DNA of 52,169 bases, taken from positions 1 through 52,169 of the forward strand of contig NZ_JAIXWA010000024.1 in the NCBI RefSeq assembly GCF_027482425.1, written 5' to 3'. Below are positions 35,229 to 44,349 of this stretch, piece by piece. The translations under genes were made by a program, and so were the position numbers. Within the stretch, counting starts at the first letter, position 1. The number at the start of each line of letters is the position of its first letter. Source of the DNA: Flavobacterium sp. (lineage in GTDB: Bacteria; Bacteroidota; Bacteroidia; Flavobacteriales; Flavobacteriaceae). The notes below the pieces were generated by a model. That model searched no databases, was not told the origin of the DNA, and saw only the letters and a list, made by a program, of their open reading frames with translations.

Positions 35229-36142
35229 CGTCCCAACAAAAACTGAATGGGAATGGCCAATCGCTTTTGCCAAGCTTGTTCGCTGTGGTCTTCGCCTTCA
35301 AATTTTCGGGTGATCCAATGCGATTCATGCCAACCTTTGGCGCGCATTACCGCATCGACTTGTTGTTGAATGGGTTCATAGAGTGCATCTAACGTGGCGG
35401 TTCCGAAGTCAAAATAGATTTTTCGGGAATTGGCCTTGGGTAAATGCTTTTGCAAATACGCAATAAATTGGGCTGGAATTGGATTGTTTTCCATTGAGAA
35501 AACGCCAGGCCAATGCGTCGACAAACAGGCAGCTCCCCCGAACACCTTTGGATACTCACAGAGCGCATATATGGAAATCAACCCTCCCATGCTACTGCCC
35601 GCAATAAACGTATGAGCAGCATCAGTATATACCGAATAATGGCGATCGATATAAGGCTTGAGTTCTTTAACCAAAAACTTCAAATACTTATCCGATTGCA
35701 CAGTGTATTTTTGAAAGACCGAATTCCCATTGGGACGGTTCACCTGATACAGCGAATCTTGTTGCCGAGTGGTTAACTGTTCAAACGGTTTTTGGGGAAA
35801 ATAATCGGCATGACGCGTTACTCCCCCATTCCATACCCCTACCACAATACAATCCTGAATTTTTCCGGTTAGGGCAAGTTCACTCAATATGTTATCCACC
35901 TCCCAAGCCTGCTTGTTCCAAGTGGTATTGGGATCATATAGCATTTGCCCGTCGTGCATGTAGAGCACACTGTACTTTTTGGTTTCTGAATACCCTTCAG
36001 GCAACCACACATCGACATGGCGTGCGGTTACATACTTGGACGGAAAATCGGCCAAGCGCTCTAGGGTTCCTGACACTACCTTAGGTACTTCTTGGGCTTG
36101 CAGCGACATCATGGCCAACCCGATAAAAAATAAATATTTCAT
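35225..36142 (-). CDS. secreted alpha/beta-hydrolase esterase (esterase D/Fes-like)
   Basis: About 305 residues from the ATG at 36142, which opens into signal peptide MKYLFFIGLAMMSLQAQ; an upstream ATG at 36166 overlaps comM and would extend the N-terminus by eight residues. VDVWLPEGYSETKKYSVLYMHDGQ is the typical early strand of the esterase D/Fes/enterochelin-esterase-like family. The nucleophile elbow is AGSSMGGLIS (S184 in this numbering) and a C-terminal EGEDHSEQAW carries the likely catalytic His. Periplasmic or outer-membrane associated. Substrate unknown; carbohydrate or siderophore esters are possible. It follows comM by 11 bp on the same strand. Confidence 0.88.
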   Translation of the reverse strand: MKYLFFIGLAMMSLQAQEVPKVVSGTLERLADFPSKYVTARHVDVWLPEGYSETKKYSVLYMHDGQMLYDPNTTWNKQAWEVDNILSELALTGKIQDCIVVGVWNGGVTRHADYFPQKPFEQLTTRQQDSLYQVNRPNGNSVFQKYTVQSDKYLKFLVKELKPYIDRHYSVYTDAAHTFIAGSSMGGLISIYALCEYPKVFGGAACLSTHWPGVFSMENNPIPAQFIAYLQKHLPKANSRKIYFDFGTATLDALYEPIQQQVDAVMRAKGWHESHWITRKFEGEDHSEQAWQKRLAIPIQFLLGR

Positions 36143-36153
36143 AGTCGTTTCGT

Positions 36154-37689
36154 TTACCCCAACCATCCGTCGCGATCCAAACTGCGGTATTGAATAGCTT
36201 CTGCAATATGCGCTGCTTCTACCTTGGGATGGGCTTCCAAATCAGCAATGGTACGGGCTACTTTTAAAATTCGATCATACGCACGGGCCGACAAATTAAG
36301 TCGTTCCATAGCGCTTTTGAGCAAAGTTAGTGAGGATGCATCCAATTCACAATAGATTCGAATCAATTGCGTGCTCATTTGTGCATTGTAATGAATATTG
36401 GGGTACTCAGCAAACCGTTGGGTTTGTAGGTCACGCGCTGCGATCACCCGCTGACGGATGACGGTACTACACTCAGCGCGACGGGTATCGGCCAACTTGT
36501 CAAACGGCACTGGGGTAACTTCAATGTGGATGTCAATGCGGTCGAGTAAAGGACCCGAAATTTTACTCAAATAACGTTGCATTTCTGCTGGTGAAGTGGT
36601 TATGGGCGCATCGGGATCGTTAAAAAATCCTCCGGGACTCGGATTCATACTGGCAACCAACATGAATGAGGATGGATACGTAATGGTGAACTTCGCCCTT
36701 GAAATGGTAACCTCACGGTCTTCAAGCGGTTGCCGCATCACTTCGAGCACTTCCCGTTTAAACTCGGGCAGCTCATCCAAAAAAAGAACGCCGTTGTGCG
36801 CTAGGGAGATTTCCCCGGGTTGCGGGTAACTCCCCCCTCCTACCAAGGAAACACTTGATGCCGTATGATGCGGATTCCGGAAGGGACGTTGGCTTATGAG
36901 TCCGACCTCTTTAATTTTCCCTGCCACACTATGAATTTTGGTCGTTTCAAGGGCTTCGCGTAGGGTCATAGGAGGTAAAATACTCGGCAATCGTTTGGCC
37001 AACATGGTTTTTCCCGCGCCCGGAGGACCGATGAGAATAATGTTATGCCCTCCTGCTGCAGCAATTTCCATACACCGTTTGATCGATTCTTGTCCTTTGA
37101 CATCGGCAAAATCAAATTCAGGAAATTCCATCGCTTGAAAAAATGTATCCCGCGTGTTGACCGTAACGGGGTCTAACGTGGAGGTTCCCGAAAAAAAATC
37201 GATGACTTGCAAAACATTTTCGATTCCATAGACCTCCAAATCATCGACAATGGCCGCTTCTTGGGCGTTTTGAAGTGGGAGAAGTATTCCTTTAAACCCT
37301 TCTTCTCGGGCTTTGATGGCAATAGGGAGTGCCCCACGTATAGGTTGCAATCCCCCGTCGAGCGACAACTCCCCCATGATGATATACTGATCTAAACAAT
37401 CCGTTTGCAATTGACCGCTAGCGACTAAAATTCCCATAGCCAACGTTAGGTCGTACGCCGAACCCTCTTTGCGTAAATCGGCAGGCGCCATATTGATGGT
37501 GATTTTTTTACCGGGCAATTCGTACCCGTTATTCTTCAACGCAGCGGCAATACGGTAACTGCTTTCTTTAATGGCATTGTCGGGGAGACCCACCAAATGG
37601 TACCCGATTCCTTTGTCAACATTAACTTCTACAGTGATGGTGGTGGCTTCTACGCCAAAGACGGCGCTGCCAAAAACTTTTACTAACAT
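36154..37689 (-). CDS. comM: YifB/ComM-type Mg-chelatase-like AAA+ ATPase
   Basis: 511 residues, standard for YifB/ComM. The N-terminal Lon-protease-like (ChlI) domain (1-180, VNVDKGIGYHLVGLPDNAIKESSYRI) precedes an AAA+ core with Walker A IGPPGAGKTMLAKR, Walker B GVLFLDELPEF, the sensor region NPSPGGFFNDP and PLLDRIDIHIEV, and the C-terminal RAYDRILKVARTIADLE domain. ComM promotes branch migration during DNA uptake and natural transformation in Gram-negative bacteria. The gene is not near other competence genes here; it is followed by the esterase gene. Start at 37689 is the only plausible Met. Confidence 0.96.
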   Translation of the reverse strand: MLVKVFGSAVFGVEATTITVEVNVDKGIGYHLVGLPDNAIKESSYRIAAALKNNGYELPGKKITINMAPADLRKEGSAYDLTLAMGILVASGQLQTDCLDQYIIMGELSLDGGLQPIRGALPIAIKAREEGFKGILLPLQNAQEAAIVDDLEVYGIENVLQVIDFFSGTSTLDPVTVNTRDTFFQAMEFPEFDFADVKGQESIKRCMEIAAAGGHNIILIGPPGAGKTMLAKRLPSILPPMTLREALETTKIHSVAGKIKEVGLISQRPFRNPHHTASSVSLVGGGSYPQPGEISLAHNGVLFLDELPEFKREVLEVMRQPLEDREVTISRAKFTITYPSSFMLVASMNPSPGGFFNDPDAPITTSPAEMQRYLSKISGPLLDRIDIHIEVTPVPFDKLADTRRAECSTVIRQRVIAARDLQTQRFAEYPNIHYNAQMSTQLIRIYCELDASSLTLLKSAMERLNLSARAYDRILKVARTIADLEAHPKVEAAHIAEAIQYRSLDRDGWLG

Positions 37690-37800
37690 GGCATGTAATT
37701 TAAATTAGGCTAATACTATACCTACGAAGGTACTTATTTTTTCTTGAAATAAAACATCTGCTGCCTTTTTGGTCGTTATTTCAATAACTAGAAAGCTAAA

Positions 37801-37862
37801 ATGTAAAACAAATTTAACTTTATGTAAATTTTATTTGTCTATATGTAAAACATACTTTACAT
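37801..37862. promoter_or_regulatory. 21-bp phased ATGTAAA operator array
   Basis: ATGTAAA occurs at 37801, 37822 and 37843, exactly 21 bp apart (two helical turns), and the third forms a palindrome with TTTACAT at 37856-37862, 7-6-7. The array lies about 30 bp upstream of the membrane protein and XRE regulator unit. A small HTH protein bound in tandem on one DNA face is the natural reading. Confidence 0.7.
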
Positions 37863-37890
37863 TTGAATTGTATTTTTTAATTACTGTACT

Positions 37891-38370
37891 ATGAAAACAA
37901 ATTTTTTATTTCCTAATTCATGGAAAATGGTGGGATGGTTGCTTTTTATTCCAGGGATTGTATTGGTACTCGTAGGGTCGTTTTTGAATATGAGCATTGA
38001 CGATATATTGCAAACTAAAGTGTTGGCGGTATATAGCGATCCTTTTCTAGGGACCTCGGGTTGGTTAAAATGGATAGAAAATGGTATTGCTGACGAACTT
38101 TTAACTGTAATGGTGATTGGCGGTGGAGTTTTGGTAGGATTTTCAAAGATGAAAAATGAGGATGAGATGATGGCCAACCTTCGCTATGAAAGTTTGGTTT
38201 GGGCAACCTACCTCAACTATGGGATCATTTTGTTTACGACGCTTTTTGTTTTTGGGATTGCCTACATGAATGTGTTGATTCATAACTTATTTACCTTGTT
38301 ATTCTTTTTTATCTTGCGGTTTCATTACCGTATTTATAAAGTATCTAAATCGGCTGACTATGAAGAATAA
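37891..38370 (+). CDS. membrane protein of an XRE-regulated pair
   Basis: 159 residues with four hydrophobic segments (about 12-32, 67-85, 103-123 and 127-145) and a mostly charged tail ending in YKVSKSADYEE. It has no catalytic motif I recognise. The gene overlaps the XRE regulator by 11 bp, and 21-bp phased operator repeats lie just upstream. Pairs of a small membrane protein with a 66-residue XRE regulator are widespread, and DUF2975-like or related proteins are common partners, but I cannot place this one in a family. It may sense a membrane signal and control its partner. Confidence 0.75.
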   Translation: MKTNFLFPNSWKMVGWLLFIPGIVLVLVGSFLNMSIDDILQTKVLAVYSDPFLGTSGWLKWIENGIADELLTVMVIGGGVLVGFSKMKNEDEMMANLRYESLVWATYLNYGIILFTTLFVFGIAYMNVLIHNLFTLLFFFILRFHYRIYKVSKSADYEE

Positions 38371-38560
38371 CTTAAAAATATTGCGCGCCATTAAAAACAT
38401 ATCGCAAGAGGAATTGGCAAAACACATTGAGGTCAGTCGACAAACAATTAATGCTATGGAAAAAGGAAAATACGTCCCTTCTACGATGTTGGCACTCAAA
38501 TTGAGTCGCTTTTTCGAAAAACCTGTGGAAGAAATTTTTGAATTGGAAGAAGAAGACTAA
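38360..38560 (+). CDS. small XRE-family (Cro/C1-type) transcriptional regulator
   Basis: 66 residues made of a single helix-turn-helix: MKNNLKILRAIKNISQEELAKH, then VSRQTINAMEKGKYVPS (recognition helix) and LALKLSRFFEKPVEEIFE. This matches the widespread family of minimal XRE regulators (often 65-70 residues) that sit next to membrane proteins. It has no ligand-binding domain, so a signal must come from the membrane partner, whose gene overlaps by 11 bp. Binding to the phased ATGTAAA array at 37801-37862 is a reasonable prediction. A strong terminator follows within 2 bp of the stop. Confidence 0.92.
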   Translation: MKNNLKILRAIKNISQEELAKHIEVSRQTINAMEKGKYVPSTMLALKLSRFFEKPVEEIFELEEED

Positions 38561-38561
38561 A

Positions 38562-38588
38562 AAAATCCCAAGGAGTACTTGGGATTTT
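38562..38588. terminator. bidirectional terminator between the XRE gene and dsbD
   Basis: AAAATCCCAAG (38562-38572) and its exact reverse complement (38578-38588) form an 11-bp stem with a 5-nt GAGTA loop, flanked by A and T tracts. It serves the two convergent units. Confidence 0.92.
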
Positions 38589-38592
38589 CTAT

Positions 38593-40590
38593 TTACTTGA
38601 AGTTTTTAATTCCGTCTTCTAACCATTTTTGATACTCCTGAATATCGGGGGTGTATCCTACAGGAGCATTCAAATCTTTGCCTTCAGGCGATTGAATGAC
38701 ATACAAGGGTTGGGCATTGTTTTGGTAACGGGTAATTTGAAAATCACTCCATTTATTTCCAATAGTAATAATCTCTTTTCCGGTGGTTTTCGAGATGTAT
38801 TGTTGCGCTTTGGGCAACTCAATCTTACGGTCACAAATCAATGAAATGAGGACCACTTTATCCTTCAAAGTGGGTAATATCTTGTTGGAAGACCACACAA
38901 AATCTTCCATTTTACGACAGTTCACACAGGCATCACCCGTAAAATCGACGAGTACAGGTTTGTTTACCTTTTTAGCATAGGCCAATCCCTTTTCATAATC
39001 ATCAAAAGCTATTATTCCATGGGGGCCTACATGCGCTCCAGTAGGGACAGCTTCAGTTGTTGCATGTCCACCTCCGCCCAATCCGTTGGGACTTTCACTG
39101 TAATGCATTGGGGGTGGAAAACCGGAGATGAGTTTTAAAGGCGCCCCCCACAATCCTGGAACTAAATACAAGGTAAAAATGGAAACCAACAAAGCCATAA
39201 ATAGTCGTCCTACCGATAAATGGGTGACAGGACTGTCGTGGGGTAAGGTTAGTTTTCCAAATAAATACACTGCCCAAGCGCCAAAAATAATAATCCATAC
39301 CGCTAAAAACAACTCACGTTCGAAGTAATGTTTTTGCAATACTAAATCGGCATTGGATAAAAATTTAAAGGCCAAAGCCAATTCCAAAAATCCGAGGGAT
39401 ACTTTCACGGTATTTAACCAGCCGCCTGATTTTGGTAATGAATTCATCCACCCTGGGAATAAGGCAAATAACATAAACGGTAATGCTAATGCAGAGGAGA
39501 ATCCCAGCATACCAATGAGTGGAGCTAACCCACCTTTGGAAGCTGCTTGCACAAGTAAGGTTCCCACGATAGGACCCGTACATGAAAACGAAACGATAGC
39601 CAAAGCGAGCGCCATAAATAAAATTCCAATCAATCCCCCACGATCCGCTTGACGGTCAACTTTATTGGCCCACGAATTGGGGAGTACAATCTCAAAAGCA
39701 CCCAAAAATGAAGCGGCAAAGAAGAGTAATAACGCAAAGAATATAAGATTAAACCATACATTGGTTGACAGAGCATTTAGAGCATCGGCCCCAAAAATAG
39801 CGGTCACCAGGGAACCGAGTAGGATATATATCAAAATAATGGACACTCCATAAATAATCGCGTTCTTTTTCCCTTGGGCTTTATTTTTGCTTTGTTTGGT
39901 AAAAAAACTCACGGTCATCGGAATCATTGGAAATACGCAAGGCGTAAGTAAAGCCGCAAATCCACCTAAAAAGGACAAAAAGAAAATCGACCAAATACTT
40001 TTATCTTCGATTGCTCCTTTGGCCGCTTTGACCGTTGCTTCCGCTTTTTCAATGGGAGCATTGGAGGTTGTTTTAGTGGTATCGCTCGCAGCAACTTCTG
40101 TATCTTCGGGAACCGTTGGGACTGGAATAGCCGCAGCTTTGATTTCAGGGAGTTCAAAAGCGAAAAGCTTGTTGTCGTTAATACACTGCTCTTTACAAAC
40201 TTGATAGTCGAGATTAAGCTGTATTGTTTTCAGATTTGGATTGGTCACTTTTACCTTTTGCGTCACTACCACTTTATGTTCGAATAAATATTCGTCAACG
40301 CCAAAAATATCGCTATACACTTTTTTGTACGGACTTTCTTTGGCTTTCCCGATTAATTCATAATTGCCTTTGGCGTTTTTGAAGGTAAGCACCATGGGCA
40401 ACGATCCGCCATCGGGTGTAAATTGGGAATACACATGCCACCCCTCTTCTATGGTACCTGTGGCAATTAAATTAAATTCGGTTTCAGAAAGTTTTTCGGT
40501 TTTTGACGTCCATTTGACAGGCGTTTTAATCTGACCCAAAGCGGTGACGCTAGTCAGAAGTGCAAGCATAGCTAGGCAAAAATTTCTCAT
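38593..40590 (-). CDS. dsbD: thiol:disulfide interchange protein DsbD
   Basis: 665 residues in the three-part DsbD plan. Signal peptide MRNFCLAMLALLTSVTALGQ; a periplasmic alpha domain (about 20-160) with the YQVCKEQC pair; a CcdA-like membrane core of eight helices with LLTPCVFPMIPMTVSFF and SFSCTGPIVGTLLVQA; and a C-terminal thioredoxin domain with C555 and C558 in DACVNCRK. It carries electrons from cytosolic thioredoxin to periplasmic disulfide partners, including cytochrome c maturation. Its start overlaps the tilS stop (ATGA on the minus strand), and it is the last gene of the pabB-tilS-dsbD run. Confidence 0.96.
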   Translation of the reverse strand: MRNFCLAMLALLTSVTALGQIKTPVKWTSKTEKLSETEFNLIATGTIEEGWHVYSQFTPDGGSLPMVLTFKNAKGNYELIGKAKESPYKKVYSDIFGVDEYLFEHKVVVTQKVKVTNPNLKTIQLNLDYQVCKEQCINDNKLFAFELPEIKAAAIPVPTVPEDTEVAASDTTKTTSNAPIEKAEATVKAAKGAIEDKSIWSIFFLSFLGGFAALLTPCVFPMIPMTVSFFTKQSKNKAQGKKNAIIYGVSIILIYILLGSLVTAIFGADALNALSTNVWFNLIFFALLLFFAASFLGAFEIVLPNSWANKVDRQADRGGLIGILFMALALAIVSFSCTGPIVGTLLVQAASKGGLAPLIGMLGFSSALALPFMLFALFPGWMNSLPKSGGWLNTVKVSLGFLELALAFKFLSNADLVLQKHYFERELFLAVWIIIFGAWAVYLFGKLTLPHDSPVTHLSVGRLFMALLVSIFTLYLVPGLWGAPLKLISGFPPPMHYSESPNGLGGGGHATTEAVPTGAHVGPHGIIAFDDYEKGLAYAKKVNKPVLVDFTGDACVNCRKMEDFVWSSNKILPTLKDKVVLISLICDRKIELPKAQQYISKTTGKEIITIGNKWSDFQITRYQNNAQPLYVIQSPEGKDLNAPVGYTPDIQEYQKWLEDGIKNFK

Positions 40591-41894
40591 TCGGAAAAGG
40601 TAATTTTTAGTATCATTTGTGTTTGTTCCGTCACTTTAAAGCGGTCGTCGGCACGTTGGCCAATCACCCACACTATTTTGTTTCCAGAGCACAACAACCA
40701 CTGCCGTTCTTTATCGGTTAGGCTGAACTTTTCATCCTTAAAAAACTTGCTCAGTTTTTTCGTACCATGCAATCCAAAAGGGTGAAAAAGGTCTCCTTCT
40801 TGCCATTTGCGAAGCGTTAACGGATACTCCAGCAAATCAGCGTCCACAAATATAGATGAAGGCGATGCATTTTGAATGTCACTTACATTACAAAACGTCA
40901 ATTTTAGGGGAAAATTAAGATGCAACTGGGTTCGGTCAATGGTATACACCGCTAAACGTGGTTCATGCCGAGCCGCCAAAACCAAGTGGGTTCGGTTTTT
41001 AAAAAGGATAAAATCAGGCGCCAATACCTGCTTCCCTGTTTCGGCAAAGGGCAATTGATATATGTCTTCCCACGCTGTAAACCCATAACTTTTTAGCCAA
41101 TAATACAAGAGCGCTCTGAAAGAGGGTACATTATTGAGTGGACGAATGGCCAAATGAAATTCGTTTCCATGCTGGGTAAGATGCTGTTCCAAAAAATTAG
41201 CCACGGCCCAATCGGCTAAAGTCTTCGTTTCTTGTAGATAAGCCAAGGTTTTTTGAAAATTTTCCAACAAAGCTGGATTCATCCCCTTCAAAACAGGCAC
41301 GACTTCATGCCGGAGGGCGTTTCGTTGGTAGTAGGAATTCCCGTTGCTTGAATCTTCACGCCATGAAATAAGGTACGCTGCGGCATAATTCTCAATCGTT
41401 GTTCGGGAAAACGGCAAAAGAGGACGCACTATGGTTCCGTTTTGAGCGGGAATCCCTGTAAGTCCGTCCCAACCCGTGCCCCGTGTGAGATTAATCAAAA
41501 AGGTTTCCAACACATCATCCGCTTGGTGGGCAGTCAACACATAATCATATCCTTCCCGCACCCGCAAGGTTTCAAACCAATCATAGCGTAACTGACGGGC
41601 GGTCATTTGAATAGACAAGCCTTTTTCTTCTGCAAAAACGGCCGTGTTAAATCGGTTAACAAAAAAGGGAATGCGGTTTTCACGGCAATATTCTCGAACA
41701 AAAATTTCATCGGCATCGCTTTCTTCGCCACGTAAACCAAAATTACAATGCGCTACGCCAACGGTCCAATCCAATTGGCGGCACAAAGCGAGCAATACCA
41801 TACTGTCAATCCCACCGCTCACAGCGATAAGACAACGGTGGTGTTGCAAAAAAGGGAAATTTTGGTTGATATGGTCTTGAAACGCGTTTAACAT
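40587..41894 (-). CDS. tilS: tRNA(Ile)-lysidine synthase
   Basis: 435 residues. The N-terminal PP-loop ATPase motif LIAVSGGIDSMVLLALC is characteristic, and GVAHCNFGLRGEESDADEIFVREYC plus VLTAHQADDVLETFLINLTRGTGWDGLTGIP complete the TilS active site that attaches lysine to C34 of tRNA-Ile(CAU). The C-terminal region (KKLSKFFKDEKFSLTDKERQWLL) is the usual TilS substrate-binding part. I start at the ATG at 41894 because the longer frame begins with TTG. It lies 16 bp after pabB and overlaps dsbD by 4 bp. Confidence 0.97.
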   Translation of the reverse strand: MLNAFQDHINQNFPFLQHHRCLIAVSGGIDSMVLLALCRQLDWTVGVAHCNFGLRGEESDADEIFVREYCRENRIPFFVNRFNTAVFAEEKGLSIQMTARQLRYDWFETLRVREGYDYVLTAHQADDVLETFLINLTRGTGWDGLTGIPAQNGTIVRPLLPFSRTTIENYAAAYLISWREDSSNGNSYYQRNALRHEVVPVLKGMNPALLENFQKTLAYLQETKTLADWAVANFLEQHLTQHGNEFHLAIRPLNNVPSFRALLYYWLKSYGFTAWEDIYQLPFAETGKQVLAPDFILFKNRTHLVLAARHEPRLAVYTIDRTQLHLNFPLKLTFCNVSDIQNASPSSIFVDADLLEYPLTLRKWQEGDLFHPFGLHGTKKLSKFFKDEKFSLTDKERQWLLCSGNKIVWVIGQRADDRFKVTEQTQMILKITFSE

Positions 41895-41910
41895 ACCCAA
41901 AGATACAGAT

Positions 41911-43200
41911 TTATTTGCCGCCCAATACGTCTTGCATCGCTTTTGCTTTCAACAAACATTCGGCATATTCATCCTTGGCATTCGCTTGAGCTGTAACCGC
42001 ACTACCGACGGAAACGGAAACATAGCCTTTTTGGGCATTGTAGGCAATACTGCGAATAACCACATTAAAGTCGAAATCCCCCTCTGGAGTAAAATACCCC
42101 ACTGCCCCACTATAAATACCACGCTTTGTCGCTTCAACTTTTTCAATGATTTGCATGGCTGCAATTTTGGGCGCTCCCGTCATACTTCCCATGGGAAAAG
42201 TGGTTTGTAAAAGTGAAACGGGAGGACAATCCTCGGCCACAGTGCTGCGAATGGTAGAAATCATTTGGTGGACTTGCTTGAAGGTATATACTTCACACAA
42301 GGCTTCAACGGTTACACTTTCTTTTTCGGCCGTTCGTGACAAGTCGTTACGGACCAAATCAACAATCATAATATTCTCAGATCGCTCTTTTTCGTTACGT
42401 TGCAAATCGAACTTCAATTGGGTATCTTCCTCTGGGGTCTTTCCGCGTCGCGCTGTCCCTTTGATGGGTTGCGAAATAACCGTAGTTCCCGATTTTCGTA
42501 AGTAGCGTTCGGGAGAAGCTGAAAGTAAATAGCGGGAATCTTGTTTTAAAAAAACAGCAAACGGGGGTTCGGAGCGCGCATTCAATTGAAAAAATACCTC
42601 TTGAGGATTGAGTTTCACACCTTCTTGAAAAAATTCCATACAAAAATTGACCTCATAAATCACCCCTTGTTGGATGTAATGCAAGAGTTCTTGAAATTTT
42701 TCATGATACGCTTGTTCGGAGATTCGAGCGCGTAAAGGAATTGAAGGCGCCTTTGAACGAGATAACGTCTGTACTTCAATAGCGGCGAGATCGGACTCCA
42801 ATTCTTCCGCCCAACCGTTTAAATAGGCACCAAAAAGCTGACCTTGATAGGAATAGATTATTTTTTTAGGTTGGAAAAAAAACAAATCGGGAAACGCCAA
42901 GCCATCGTAATTGTGGGAATGCAAGTCTTCGGTATCGTTTTTTAAATCATAACTCAAATACCCAAACAACCAATCGCGGGTTTGGGACTGATAGGCTTGC
43001 AATTCGGCAAACGCTTGATGGGTATCGGTTTGTCGAACGGTAAATGCATCCCACGCTACGATCCAATCGAACTTGCTGTACAAATGCGTTTGTTCATTGG
43101 ACTCGAGAAAAACTACTTCGCGGGCTTCTTGCGTATATTGAAGTAACTTTTTTTTCCACAAAGGGGTGACTTCAATGGATATGGGAAAGGTCGATCGCAT
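41911..43200 (-). CDS. pabB: aminodeoxychorismate synthase component I (PabB)
   Basis: 429 residues of the chorismate-utilising family (anthranilate synthase I/PabB/isochorismate synthase). Conserved signatures: LLSASPERYL, ISQPIKGTARRG, VDLVRNDLSR, ISTIRS, FPMGSMTGAPKIAAMQIIE and GIYSGAVGYF. K247 in PIKGT is diagnostic of PabB; anthranilate synthase has Ala at this place. So the enzyme should convert chorismate to aminodeoxychorismate for folate. No glutamine amidotransferase gene (pabA) is adjacent. A leaderless promoter may lie immediately upstream. It starts the pabB-tilS-dsbD run. Confidence 0.92.
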   Translation of the reverse strand: MRSTFPISIEVTPLWKKKLLQYTQEAREVVFLESNEQTHLYSKFDWIVAWDAFTVRQTDTHQAFAELQAYQSQTRDWLFGYLSYDLKNDTEDLHSHNYDGLAFPDLFFFQPKKIIYSYQGQLFGAYLNGWAEELESDLAAIEVQTLSRSKAPSIPLRARISEQAYHEKFQELLHYIQQGVIYEVNFCMEFFQEGVKLNPQEVFFQLNARSEPPFAVFLKQDSRYLLSASPERYLRKSGTTVISQPIKGTARRGKTPEEDTQLKFDLQRNEKERSENIMIVDLVRNDLSRTAEKESVTVEALCEVYTFKQVHQMISTIRSTVAEDCPPVSLLQTTFPMGSMTGAPKIAAMQIIEKVEATKRGIYSGAVGYFTPEGDFDFNVVIRSIAYNAQKGYVSVSVGSAVTAQANAKDEYAECLLKAKAMQDVLGGK

Positions 43201-43205
43201 ACGGT

Positions 43206-43213
43206 CAAAAGTA
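43206..43213 (-). promoter_or_regulatory. candidate -7 element of the pabB operon
   Basis: On the minus strand TACTTTTG matches the Bacteroidota -7 consensus TAnnTTTG exactly and ends only 5 bp before the pabB ATG, which would make the mRNA nearly leaderless. A -33 TTG is not convincing (TTA at about the right distance). Confidence 0.35.
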
Positions 43214-43374
43214 ATGCATTTTCATTCGGAATAAAAACGTGTTTTGGCTTTGGCACGATTTTTATAGTTTACGATTAAAACCACATTAAAAAAAACCTAT
43301 TTCTTTTAATCTAACTCATTTTATGCAATAAAAATACACTTAATCACTTATTGTATCACTTTAAATTTTATTGT

Positions 43375-44271
43375 ATGAAAAAAAGGGCTTTTTTCCTGTT
43401 GAGTGCAGGAATGTTAATTACAAGTGTGGGGTGTCAAAAGCAGGAAGCTGATCACGCCTCAGCCATGAATGCTGCCGATTCGGTCGCCGTGGCTTCCAAG
43501 GGAATGACTAGTGAAGTCGCCAAACCCCTAATTGGTTCCAAAAAAAAGTTTGTCCGTAGCGGCGATGCGCGAGTTAAAGTAAACAACGTGGTAAAATCGA
43601 CCCATCGAATTGAACAAGTCGTAAGTAGCGCGGGTGGATTTATTACCCAAAGCGATTTGGAGTCGGTTGTGGATCGTCAAGAAGAAACCCAAGTAAGTGC
43701 TGATAGTGTTTGGGTAACCACACAATACCATACCCAAAGTACGCTCACCTTGCGTATTCCTGAGCGGGAATTACATTCGGTACTGCAACACATTGCCCAA
43801 GAAATTGTGTATTTGGATTACCGAAAACTCGGCGCTGAGGACGTGACGTTACAACTTTTGAATCAAACACTTGAGCAGCAGCGGCATCAAAAAAGTGCGG
43901 AACGTTTGGAGCAAAAAATCGATGACAATAAAGGCCGTTTAAATCCCATTATTACTGACGAAAAGGAACGCAGCGACAAGCAAGCCCAAGCCAATGGAAA
44001 ATTCATCGAGAAATTGGCCTTATCTGACAAAGTGAATTATGCCTCGCTTACCTTAGCCTTATATCAAGAACCGGCGGTGCTCAACGAACGAAAAGCACTC
44101 TTCAGTGTTCCAGAGCGGTTGCGTCCTTCCCTTGGGTTTCAATTGTGGGAAAATGCCAAAATGGGATGGTCAGCTTTGGAACAGGTGATTTCCTTTCTGA
44201 TTCTCTTTTGGCCTTTGGGCGTCTTGGGAACTATAGGATATATAGGATATCGGCGTTGGGGGCGAAAGTAA
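43375..44271 (+). CDS. DUF4349 lipoprotein
   Basis: 298 residues from the ATG at 43375, chosen over a start at 43351 because it opens directly into a lipoprotein signal peptide (MKKRAFFLLSAGMLITSVGC, lipid-modified C20). RVKVNNVVKSTHRIEQVVSSAGGFI followed by LTLRIPERELHSVLQHI is the DUF4349 pattern, with an YLDYRKLGAEDVTLQLL coiled-coil helix following. A C-terminal membrane segment (about 265-290, VISFLILFWPLGVLGTIGYIGY) ends with a basic tail, so it may span or anchor at both ends. Function unknown. A terminator follows. Confidence 0.88.
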   Translation: MKKRAFFLLSAGMLITSVGCQKQEADHASAMNAADSVAVASKGMTSEVAKPLIGSKKKFVRSGDARVKVNNVVKSTHRIEQVVSSAGGFITQSDLESVVDRQEETQVSADSVWVTTQYHTQSTLTLRIPERELHSVLQHIAQEIVYLDYRKLGAEDVTLQLLNQTLEQQRHQKSAERLEQKIDDNKGRLNPIITDEKERSDKQAQANGKFIEKLALSDKVNYASLTLALYQEPAVLNERKALFSVPERLRPSLGFQLWENAKMGWSALEQVISFLILFWPLGVLGTIGYIGYRRWGRK

Positions 44272-44276
44272 AAACC

Positions 44277-44306
44277 AAACCATCGGAGGAATCCGGTGGT
44301 TTTTTG
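44277..44306 (+). terminator. terminator of the DUF4349 gene
   Basis: AAACCATCGG (44277-44286) pairs with CCGGTGGTTT (44293-44302; one wobble) around AGGAAT, followed by more T. Confidence 0.8.
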
Positions 44307-44321
44307 TTTTATATAATTTTG

Positions 44322-44329
44322 TAGATTTG
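44322..44329 (+). promoter_or_regulatory. candidate -7 element of the DoxX gene
   Basis: TAGATTTG matches the TAnnTTTG consensus exactly, 20 bp before the DoxX ATG. The nearest TTTG upstream (44303-44306) is 15 bp away, which is short for a -33 box. Confidence 0.35.
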
Positions 44330-44349
44330 GTACATTAAATGTTTGCATC

